Shown in pieces: positions 57,808 through 64,000 of a stretch of DNA of 64,000 nt; within the stretch, counting starts at the first letter, position 1; every line of letters starts with the position of its first letter. This stretch comes from JAFANK01 sp036741695 (GTDB lineage: Bacteria; Vulcanimicrobiota; Vulcanimicrobiia; Eremiobacterales; Eremiobacteraceae): positions 70,334-134,333 of the forward strand of contig DAINRU010000002.1 in the NCBI GenBank assembly GCA_036741695.1, given 5' to 3'. The notes under the pieces are model-generated. The model did no database searches. It had not been told where the DNA came from and saw only the letters and a program-made list of their open reading frames with translations. The position numbers and the translations under genes were made by a program.

Positions 57808-58683
57808 ATGAAGCTGCCGCACATCGCCTTGTCCTGGGAAGACATCCTCGATATCGTCGTCACGGCGTACATCGTCTACGTCGTGCTGCTCATCATCCGC
57901 GGCACGCGCGGCATGCAGATACTGCAAGGCATCGGGCTTTTGGTAGCAGCTCGTGTCGTGGCCCAGATATTGCACCTGTCCACAGTGTTCTCGTTGCTCA
58001 ACGCTTTGCTCATCGTCTCGGGCGTCGCCATCCCTATCGTCTTCCAACCGGAACTGCGCCGCGCACTGGCGCAGCTGGGTAGCGCCGGCTTCCACGAGGG
58101 ACGGCCGGGCGTGACGGAACGCGGCAACGTCGAGAAGATATGCGAGACGCTCGGCACCGCGGCGACCGTGTTGTCGCGCAGCGCCATCGGCGCGATCATC
58201 GTGGTCGAACGCAGCGCGGCGCTGGACGAGTACGCCGAAAGCGGCACCAAGGTCGACGCGCTGCTCAGCGCCGAGGTGCTGCTGTCGCTCTTCGCGCCAC
58301 GCTCTCCGTTGCACGACGGGGCCGTCATCGTGCGGCGCGACCGGGTGTGCGCGGCGGGGTGCTTTCTCCCGCTATCGGAGACCATGCTGCTCGACCGGCG
58401 CATCGGCACGCGGCATCGCGCTGCGCTGGGCGTCACCGAGCTGACCGACGCGCTTGCCATCGTCGTGTCGGAGGAGACGGGCGGCATCGCCATTGCGAAG
58501 GGCGGCCGCCTGCTCGACCAGCAGCAAGACGCCGCGAAGATAGCGGCCGCGCTGCGCTCGTCGTTGACCTGGGTGCGTGGCGCGCACGCCGCCCGGCCGA
58601 CGGTTATCGATTTCGCTCGCACGCTGCTCCAGAGGGTGCACATCTCCGGCAATGGACTTGATAAGACGAAACTTCGGCCTTAA
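57808..58683 (+). CDS. cdaA: Diadenylate cyclase CdaA
   Basis: A 291-residue membrane enzyme: three N-terminal helices (about 12-80), then a DAC domain with DGA (170-172, in PLHDGAVIV) and RHR (202-204, in GTRHRAALG), the two catalytic motifs. It makes cyclic di-AMP from two ATP. CdaA is normally encoded with its regulator CdaR (YbbR) and glmM, exactly as here; GlmM inhibits CdaA in several firmicutes. The downstream c-di-AMP riboswitch at about 60.9 kb is a likely target. Confidence 0.97.
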   Translation: MKLPHIALSWEDILDIVVTAYIVYVVLLIIRGTRGMQILQGIGLLVAARVVAQILHLSTVFSLLNALLIVSGVAIPIVFQPELRRALAQLGSAGFHEGRPGVTERGNVEKICETLGTAATVLSRSAIGAIIVVERSAALDEYAESGTKVDALLSAEVLLSLFAPRSPLHDGAVIVRRDRVCAAGCFLPLSETMLLDRRIGTRHRAALGVTELTDALAIVVSEETGGIAIAKGGRLLDQQQDAAKIAAALRSSLTWVRGAHAARPTVIDFARTLLQRVHISGNGLDKTKLRP

Positions 58684-59296
58684 GGTCGCCTCGGTCGTCA
58701 TCGCGATCGGGTTGTGGTTCACATTCAACTACCTCACCGAGTCGCAGGCGTATAGCACGACGCTGGAGCTCCCCTTGGCCCTTCACGGGGTCTCAGCCGG
58801 CTTGGTCGCGGAAAGCAACGTGCAGACAGTCACGGTCGAGCTGGCCGGTCCTCGCTCGGTGCTCGAGAAACTCGTGCCCGAAGACTTCGCGGCCTACGTG
58901 GATTGCAGCGGCAAAGATGCGGGCACCCAGTCGCTGGGCATTTCGGTGGACGGCCCAGAGAACGACAAGATCCGATCGGTCTCGCCTGCCACCGCGGTCG
59001 TCGTGCTCGATCGCTTCGGATACCGAACCGTGCCGGTGGTATCAAGCGACGCGGATCTTGGCGCGGTCGCAATGGACATCGAACCGAAGACGGTCGTCAT
59101 CACGGGTGGCGAGACGGCGCTCGCGCACGTCGTCGCCGCGCGCGTGAGCATCGAGGGCGCAAGCGCGTCCAAACCCGTCACGGTCACAGTTAAGCCGGTT
59201 GCCGTCGATGCCGATTTCGCCATCGTCGCTGGTGTGGCGGTCGCACCGCCGACGGTCCGCGTGGCGATCGTGCCGCGCAGGGAGCATGGCCCATAG
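58652..59296 (+). CDS. cdaR: YbbR-domain protein (CdaR-like regulator)
   Basis: A 214-residue bitopic protein: short cytoplasmic MDLIRRNFGLKV, one membrane span (ASVVIAIGLWFTFNYL), and an extracytoplasmic part with about two YbbR-type repeats (LVAESNVQTVTVELAGPRSVLEKL and VSSDADLGAVAMDIEPKTVVITGG). CdaR binds CdaA and modulates its activity. It overlaps cdaA by 32 nt and shares one base with the glmM start. It is shorter than Bacillus CdaR (about 480), which has more repeats. Confidence 0.9.
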   Translation: MDLIRRNFGLKVASVVIAIGLWFTFNYLTESQAYSTTLELPLALHGVSAGLVAESNVQTVTVELAGPRSVLEKLVPEDFAAYVDCSGKDAGTQSLGISVDGPENDKIRSVSPATAVVVLDRFGYRTVPVVSSDADLGAVAMDIEPKTVVITGGETALAHVVAARVSIEGASASKPVTVTVKPVAVDADFAIVAGVAVAPPTVRVAIVPRREHGP

Positions 59297-60627
59297 TGAA
59301 TCACCTGTTCGGCACAGATGGCGTCCGCGGCGTCGCCAACGAATTTCTGACGCCCGAGCTGGCATTTGCGCTCGGCCGTGCTGGAGGGCACGTGCTCGCA
59401 TCGCATGGCGAGAAGCGGGCGGTTGTAGTCGGTCGAGACACGCGCCGTTCCGGCCCCATGCTCGAAGCGGCGCTGTGCGCCGGGATCTGCTCCATCGGTC
59501 TCGACGTGCTGTCGCTCGGCATCGTGCCCACACCCGGGGTCGCGTGGTTGACGCGTCGCTTAGATGCCGCCGCGGGGGTCATGATCTCAGCGTCGCACAA
59601 CCCGATCGAGGACAACGGCATAAAGTTCTTCGCGGCCGATGGCTGTAAGCTCTCGGATGCGCTTGAGGATGAGATCGCCGGGCACGTCGACGACGGTGCC
59701 GCGCTTGCGCGGCCCGTGGGCGCACGCGTGGGCTGGATTGAGGACCGGCGCCGCGCCGTCGCGATGTATGCCGAACATTGCCGTGGCGCTGGCTCCGACC
59801 TGCGCGGCAAGACCATCGTGATCGACGGAGCACACGGCGCCGCCTATGATCTCGCGCCCAAAGTGTTCGCCCAGCTCGGCGCGCGCGTCATCAAGCTGCA
59901 TTGCACCCCCAACGGGAAGAAGATCAACGTGCGCTGCGGATCGACGGATCTTTCCGGGTTGCGGGAGTCCGTTCTGGCCCATCCGCACAGCATCGGCATC
60001 GCCTTCGACGGTGACGCGGATCGGGCGCTCTTCATCGATGAAGACGGTGCCGAGGTGTCTGGCGATCACGTCCTTGCGATGCGCGCAAGGGATCTGCTGT
60101 CGCGTGGCGAGCTGCCACAGGCGACGATCGTGGCCACGGTGATGAGCAATATCGGCTTGGAGCGCGCGCTCGAGGAGCTCGGCATACGCCTGATCCGGAC
60201 CCCGGTCGGCGACCGTTACGTGCTCGAGCAGATGCAGCGCGGCGGCTACCGGCTGGGAGGCGAGCAATCCGGCCACATCATCGATCTGCGCGCGAACACG
60301 ACCGGCGATGGGCTTGCGACGGCGGTCAGCGTCGCGAGTCTCGCTGCCGGGAGCAAACGCCTGGCGGATATCGCGAAAGTCATGCGCCGCCACCCGCAAG
60401 TGCTGGTCAACGTCGTGGTGACGGATAAAGCGGCTTGGGAGACGAGCCAGTCCGTGCGTCAGGCGATTGCGGCGGCCGAGAGCGAGCTCGGAAAAGATGG
60501 GCGCATACTCGTGCGCCCGTCGGGAACCGAGCCCCTCATCCGCGTGATGATCGAGGGAAAAGAAGAAGAGCACATCCGGCGCCTCGCGCGACGCGTGGCA
60601 GACGCGATAGCCAGCTCGATGCCTTAG
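59296..60627 (+). CDS. glmM: Phosphoglucosamine mutase
   Basis: A 443-residue alpha-D-phosphohexomutase. LFGTDGVRGVAN at residues 4-15, the phosphoserine loop ISASHNP with Ser100, the metal-binding DGDADR segment (about 237-242), the sugar-binding GEQSGHI (about 322-328) and the phosphate loop RPSGTEPLIRVM. It interconverts glucosamine 6- and 1-phosphate for UDP-GlcNAc. GTG start. It completes the cdaA-cdaR-glmM operon that couples cell-wall precursor supply with c-di-AMP. Confidence 0.97.
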   Translation: MNHLFGTDGVRGVANEFLTPELAFALGRAGGHVLASHGEKRAVVVGRDTRRSGPMLEAALCAGICSIGLDVLSLGIVPTPGVAWLTRRLDAAAGVMISASHNPIEDNGIKFFAADGCKLSDALEDEIAGHVDDGAALARPVGARVGWIEDRRRAVAMYAEHCRGAGSDLRGKTIVIDGAHGAAYDLAPKVFAQLGARVIKLHCTPNGKKINVRCGSTDLSGLRESVLAHPHSIGIAFDGDADRALFIDEDGAEVSGDHVLAMRARDLLSRGELPQATIVATVMSNIGLERALEELGIRLIRTPVGDRYVLEQMQRGGYRLGGEQSGHIIDLRANTTGDGLATAVSVASLAAGSKRLADIAKVMRRHPQVLVNVVVTDKAAWETSQSVRQAIAAAESELGKDGRILVRPSGTEPLIRVMIEGKEEEHIRRLARRVADAIASSMP

Positions 60628-60903
60628 CTGACGGCGCCGCGCAGCCAGGCGTGCGATAAAGGTATTTCAGGGATCGCCGACCGCTTGGCGGATGCGTCGG
60701 CCTGTGAGACGATATAGGCAGGAATAGCCTGTCCCGGCTCCCAAGATGCCACGTGCTGGACGTGATAGTCGGCACGGTACTTGCGTGCCCGTCCTTCTTA
60801 TAATAGAGCAAATAGGAAGTGTCATCGCCGGGTATCATCCCGGCATCGACGACGTTCAAGCGAGCCGGCTAGGGGAGTGGCCGGTCACGCACGCCAGGCC
60901 GAA
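60628..60903 (+). other. Intergenic promoter region of the riboswitch transcript
   Basis: A 276-nt gap after glmM. A perfect TATAAT at 60799-60804 (without a good -35 at 17 nt) probably begins the riboswitch transcript near 60811. A short hairpin, GCCGGG (60828-60833) with CCCGGC (60839-60844), precedes the aptamer. No gene or convincing glmM terminator was found. Confidence 0.45.
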
Positions 60904-61034
60904 TCCGTGCTTCGCGCAGGCGCGACACGGAGCGGGGGATTCTAAAAGCAGGAGCTGGGGTGAATCTGCGAGGTTGCAGAGGCGCTATCTTTCGGCGCTA
61001 ACCCGACAACTAACCCCGTAGGCGTTGAGAGAGG
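60904..61034 (+). ncRNA. c-di-AMP riboswitch (ydaO/yuaA class)
   Basis: The leader holds the conserved pieces of the ydaO aptamer in order: GCGGGGGATTC (60932-60942), GGGGTGAATC (60957-60966), GAGGTTGCAG, GCTAACCCGACAACTAACC (60997-61015) and CCCGTAGGCG followed by GAGAGAGGA (61027-61035). They closely parallel the Bacillus ydaO leader. The final GAGAGGA serves as ribosome-binding site of the hydrolase gene 3 nt later, so ligand binding could control translation directly. ydaO riboswitches usually turn off cell-wall hydrolases and ion transporters when c-di-AMP is high; the hydrolase downstream fits. I recognised this from memory of the motif, without a covariance search. Confidence 0.9.
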
Positions 61035-61037
61035 ACA

Positions 61038-61844
61038 ATGTTGCAGAGGTTTATTGCACGCGCTTTTTGCGGTCTTTCGATCAGCCTAGCTCTTGCCGTT
61101 CCGGTCGTCGGAGCGGGTCAGAAATACACAGTCGTCAGCGGCGACACCCTGAGCTCCATATCCCAGCGCGAGCGTGTCAGCCAAGCTGACATCGTCCGGT
61201 TCAACCACCTGAACGATGCGAACTTTCTGCGCGAGGGCCAAGTGTTGCTGCTGGCTGCGCCATCGGCGAAGCCCAAGCACAGCGCGAAGATCGCGCGCAC
61301 GACAGCCACGCGTCACAGCGCACGGCACGCGCGACGGGTCGCCGTGCGTAAGAGCCCGGGCAACAGCCGGGCGCAGATCGCCGAGCGGCAAGCGTTATGG
61401 GTGGCAATGCATACGGGTTTTGCGGCCCCCGATTTCGCCGGGTTGCCATCCTTCGCGTCTGCGCAGCGGGCAATAGCGCTCGAGCTCGGCCTTACCAGGA
61501 CTGCGTTGCGCTATCTTGGCGTGCCCTACATGTGGGGAGGCGAATCGTTCAGCGGGGTGGATTGTTCGGGCTTCGTGCAGGCTGTCTTCCACCACAACGG
61601 TATCGACCTGCCGCGAACCGCCGACGCACAGTTCGAGGTCGGTCGGGCAGTTTCAGAGGGCAGACTGCAGCCGGGTGATCTCGTGTTCTTCCAGACGTAC
61701 GCGGAAGGCGCTTCGCACGTAGGGATCTATCTCGGCGGAGGCCAGTTCGTCCACGCATCGTCGTCGAACGGCGTTCGCGTTGACTCTCTGTCGGAAGACT
61801 ACTACTCGAGCCGTTTCATCGGAGCCAGACGAGACGCGATCTAA
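61038..61844 (+). CDS. Exported LysM - NlpC/P60 peptidoglycan endopeptidase
   Basis: A 268-residue cell-wall hydrolase: signal peptide (to about 26), one LysM domain (KYTVVSGDTLSSISQRERVS ... LREGQVLLL, about 29-73), a basic linker (about 78-110) and a C-terminal NlpC/P60 domain with catalytic Cys176 (VDCSGFV), His227 (SHVGIY) and His239 (VHAS). It should cut stem peptides in peptidoglycan. Expression is probably controlled by the c-di-AMP riboswitch immediately upstream. ATG 61038; a hairpin terminator follows. Confidence 0.95.
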   Translation: MLQRFIARAFCGLSISLALAVPVVGAGQKYTVVSGDTLSSISQRERVSQADIVRFNHLNDANFLREGQVLLLAAPSAKPKHSAKIARTTATRHSARHARRVAVRKSPGNSRAQIAERQALWVAMHTGFAAPDFAGLPSFASAQRAIALELGLTRTALRYLGVPYMWGGESFSGVDCSGFVQAVFHHNGIDLPRTADAQFEVGRAVSEGRLQPGDLVFFQTYAEGASHVGIYLGGGQFVHASSSNGVRVDSLSEDYYSSRFIGARRDAI

Positions 61845-61897
61845 ACTCCATTTTACGGCCTAGTCTGACGCACGTCTAGAAGAGGTCTGGGGGCTGG

Positions 61898-61935
61898 GGC
61901 TTTCGATTCAAAATAGAATCGAGGCCTTCTTTTTA
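61898..61935 (+). terminator. Rho-independent terminator after the NlpC/P60 gene
   Basis: A stem with TCGATTC / GAATCGA plus a GGC/GCC extension across a small bulge (61898-61926), followed by TTCTTTTTA. It lies about 55 nt after the stop. Confidence 0.8.
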
Positions 61936-62023
61936 TCCGCCATCTGTGTTTTCATACTAGTGTAGCCGGCCCAAGAAGCCGGTGTTATCGCTTTGGTTCC
62001 TGTCAGGAAAAGGAGCCCCCATT

Positions 62024-63835
62024 ATGTTCTCGATTTCCAAGAAGACCCAGCAGCTTGTAATGGCTGCTGGATTAGCGCTGGGGATCGTCGCCCTCGGTGC
62101 ATGTAGCGGCGGCGGCGGCAGCAGTATACCCAACCCCACGCAGCAGACTCAACCGGCGGCCCCATCACAGAGCTTCTCGGGAGCGCTCAGTGCAGCGGGA
62201 ATGTCGGTCACCTTGCCGAGCGTGGCCGGGTTCAGTGAGACACTGACAGTGCCGGCGAATAACGCGGCGGCCGGGACAAATCTCACCGTTCGGGTTTCAA
62301 GCTCGGCACCCGCAGCGATGCCGGCCCTGGATCCCGACATGCACGTCGCGATCCCGTTCCTGTATTTCTCGATCGGCACCAACAAAGACGTGAAGCTCAA
62401 TGGCTTCCCGGGCTTCAAGATGACGATTCCAGCCGGATTCTCCATCGGCAACCTACCGGTGAAAGTCGGCTTCTATGATCCGGTCAACGGCTGGCAGCAT
62501 GTCGGCGACTTCACGATGGTCGGACGGACGGTCACCTTCGCGCCGACGTCGGCAGCGCTCACGCTGAAGGCAAACGTCGTCTACTACGCGATCACCTACA
62601 CGTGCGGTGGTCCGAGTCCGAGCCCGACGCCGACCGGCGTTATCTCATGCACCGCGAGCGGCACCGGGGCGATCGGCGTCCTTTGCGAGACTGGCGGTTC
62701 CACAGCCAAGACGTACGCGTTTGTCGGCGAGGGGCGCAAGGGCTCCGACTCCGTCGAGCAAGTGGACATCTCGGGTGGTGCGACCGGCGGAGGCTCAGGT
62801 CACGTCACGCACACCTATAACAGCACAACGATCCCTGGGATTCCGTACACAGCGTGCAGTGGAGACGAGAAGCATCTGCGCGTTCTGTGCGGCGCCTACG
62901 GCAGCGGCGAGTTGATGGATGTCAACGCGAACACGCTGACGGATACGGAATTCTCCAGCGGTGCAACAGGAGCCCTGAGCTTCAGCGGCGGCTCGTGCAC
63001 GATCTGCGCGATCGCCTTTGATCCGACGGACACTGCCTTCATCGTCGAAGATCCCAACCCGTCCGGTTCTGGCTGCGCGGCTCAATGCGGTCAGTTCCAG
63101 CGCTTCGGCGAGAATTCGCACACGAGCGACTCGAACATAGCGACTGGGGATCCCAATGAAAACCCAGGCTACGACTACGTCAAAAACTGGGTCTTCAACC
63201 CCGGATACGATACGCATGTGCTCCAGGTGTTGGATTTCGGCACCGGTAAACTGTTCTCGACAGCCAGTGCCGTCACCGGTGGTGATCCAGACTCGGCTGG
63301 GGTCGACGTCTCGACGCATATCGGCGAAACACCAGATGAGTTCGACGACAGAGCGTTTCTGGCGGACCTCGGCTCATCCAGCATGTCGGGGAGCACGCTC
63401 ACGGTGAGCACTGGCGTCACGACGTTCACCTCGAGCGCGTTCGACAGCGTCCTCGACATCGATGCCTCGCAAGTGGACTCCGTGCTGCACCTCGTATTCT
63501 ACGTGGGCGAGTTCGGGACCGACACCCTCGGGTTCTCGCTCATGCCGACGACGAGCGGCGGCACGACGTACAGCGACTGGGCGTTCGTGCGCTGGCCGAC
63601 TGCTCCGGATGGCAGCGCGTTCACGTCCGGCGTCGATCCGCACCAGGTCGCAACGTTCAACGATCCTGTGAACTGCCCGGATTGCGCCATCGCGCTGAAC
63701 GCGAATAGTAGCTGGCTTGCGGTCGTGGACCTCAACAAGCTCAGCCACGCCCCGCGCAGCGTCAGCGACAGCCACTCGATCGACCCAACCTACAATCTCG
63801 TGACAAACCACGTGGTAGCGTTCTACCAGATCTAG
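62024..63835 (+). CDS. Large exported lipoprotein, function unknown
   Basis: A 603-residue lipoprotein: signal with lipobox LGAC (Cys27), Gly/Ser stalk, a beta-sandwich-like domain (about 45-185), a PSPSPTPT hinge near 203, and a long C-terminal region rich in Gly, Ser and Asp with WD/beta-propeller-like segments (GGSCTICAIAFDPTDTAFIVEDP; VLQVLDFGTGKLFS). CxxC or CxxxC pairs occur (CTIC, CAAQC, CPDC). I recognise no family; the repeated strands suggest a propeller or adhesin. ATG 62024 with AAAGGAG 9 nt upstream; an upstream in-frame TTG at 61982 is less likely. Confidence 0.75.
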   Translation: MFSISKKTQQLVMAAGLALGIVALGACSGGGGSSIPNPTQQTQPAAPSQSFSGALSAAGMSVTLPSVAGFSETLTVPANNAAAGTNLTVRVSSSAPAAMPALDPDMHVAIPFLYFSIGTNKDVKLNGFPGFKMTIPAGFSIGNLPVKVGFYDPVNGWQHVGDFTMVGRTVTFAPTSAALTLKANVVYYAITYTCGGPSPSPTPTGVISCTASGTGAIGVLCETGGSTAKTYAFVGEGRKGSDSVEQVDISGGATGGGSGHVTHTYNSTTIPGIPYTACSGDEKHLRVLCGAYGSGELMDVNANTLTDTEFSSGATGALSFSGGSCTICAIAFDPTDTAFIVEDPNPSGSGCAAQCGQFQRFGENSHTSDSNIATGDPNENPGYDYVKNWVFNPGYDTHVLQVLDFGTGKLFSTASAVTGGDPDSAGVDVSTHIGETPDEFDDRAFLADLGSSSMSGSTLTVSTGVTTFTSSAFDSVLDIDASQVDSVLHLVFYVGEFGTDTLGFSLMPTTSGGTTYSDWAFVRWPTAPDGSAFTSGVDPHQVATFNDPVNCPDCAIALNANSSWLAVVDLNKLSHAPRSVSDSHSIDPTYNLVTNHVVAFYQI

Positions 63836-63856
63836 AGCACAAATACAACAAAGTAG

Positions 63857-63893
63857 GGCCAGCCGGTGTACGCCGGCTGGCCTATTTCTTTCA
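63857..63893 (+). terminator. Rho-independent terminator after the lipoprotein gene
   Basis: A 10-bp stem GGCCAGCCGG / CCGGCTGGCC with a 6-nt loop, followed by TATTTCTTTC, 21 nt after the stop. Confidence 0.85.
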
Positions 63894-63952
63894 ATCCCGG
63901 AGCGAGATTCGGGAGTGCCACAGGCGGTCGATGTGAAAGGAGGCCACAAACC

Positions 63953-64000
63953 ATGCTGAAGGCACTGTGGTCGCTCTGCGTTCTGCTCCTCGCGAGTTTC
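63953..64000 (+). CDS. Start of an exported protein (partial)
   Basis: ATG at 63953 with a strong AAAGGAGG nine bases upstream opens a frame that runs off the right edge. The first 16 residues, MLKALWSLCVLLLASF, look like a signal peptide or lipoprotein signal. Nothing more can be said. Confidence 0.7.
   Translation, partial: MLKALWSLCVLLLASF

Noticed and set aside
1..64000. CRISPR array or insertion sequences
   Set aside because: No regularly spaced direct repeats, no transposase-like protein and no terminal inverted repeats were found.

Overview
The window is about 65% GC (estimated by eye), densely coded and chromosomal, with most genes on the + strand in tightly coupled operons (many ATGA, GTGA or TTGA overlaps). 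A full type IV pilus assembly set with a PilQ secretin, several lipoproteins and a beta-barrel-like protein point to a diderm bacterium. Diadenylate cyclase CdaA with a CdaR-like partner, a ydaO-type c-di-AMP riboswitch, an Amj-type lipid II flippase candidate, a YqeG phosphatase, GlpX and a SigB/SigF-type sigma factor resemble Terrabacteria more than Proteobacteria. A deep-branching diderm phylum of the Eremiobacterota/Armatimonadota kind would fit, but this is a guess from gene content; no rRNA or tRNA gene was seen.

Layout. 1-6.1 kb: end of a membrane protein, an ATP-grasp-like protein, a NodIJ-like ABC exporter, a TlpA-like thioredoxin, csrA, and an ExeA-like ATPase with an unknown partner. 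6.1-20.5 kb: a long + strand housekeeping run behind a recognisable sigma-70 promoter: rpsB-tsf-pyrH-frr-(small ORF)-cdsA-dxr-rseP-ispG, then a GT-C glycosyltransferase, proS, a polysaccharide deacetylase, an M16 peptidase, an Amj-like flippase and a TPR lipoprotein. 20.5-24.1 kb: a minus-strand envelope-glycan cluster (ArnT/PMT-like GT, GtrA, PIG-V-like). 24.1-28.4 kb: a secreted CBM20-like protein, glpX, yqeG, aroE and an acyltransferase.

28.4-45.4 kb: the type IV pilus region: pilT, a 23-residue membrane peptide, pilC, a group 3 sigma factor, three GT-C glycosyltransferases, three prepilins (two nearly identical in tandem), prepilin peptidase, a Crp/Fnr regulator, and pilM-N-O-P-Q ending in a strong terminator. 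Motifs resembling the sigma-28 class -10 element (GCCGATA/G) lie upstream of pilT, two pilins, crp and pilM, which suggests that the sigma factor encoded here drives these genes.

45.4-56.8 kb: aroC, a 1405-residue TPR/coiled-coil protein, a BsuPI-domain protein, aroK-aroB-priA, and, on the minus strand, rpsT with an exported beta-barrel-like protein. 56.9-64 kb: a formiminotransferase-like protein, cdaA-cdaR-glmM, then a c-di-AMP riboswitch directly in front of a LysM-NlpC/P60 cell-wall hydrolase, so the second messenger's synthase and one of its probable RNA targets sit about 2.2 kb apart. The window closes with a large exported lipoprotein and the start of another exported protein.

The most notable items are the pilus-linked sigma factor with its candidate promoters, the c-di-AMP circuit, a dispersed 29-nt palindromic repeat with one copy read in frame inside a glycosyltransferase gene, a 15-bp perfect palindrome at the candidate crp promoter, and the missing uppS between frr and cdsA.
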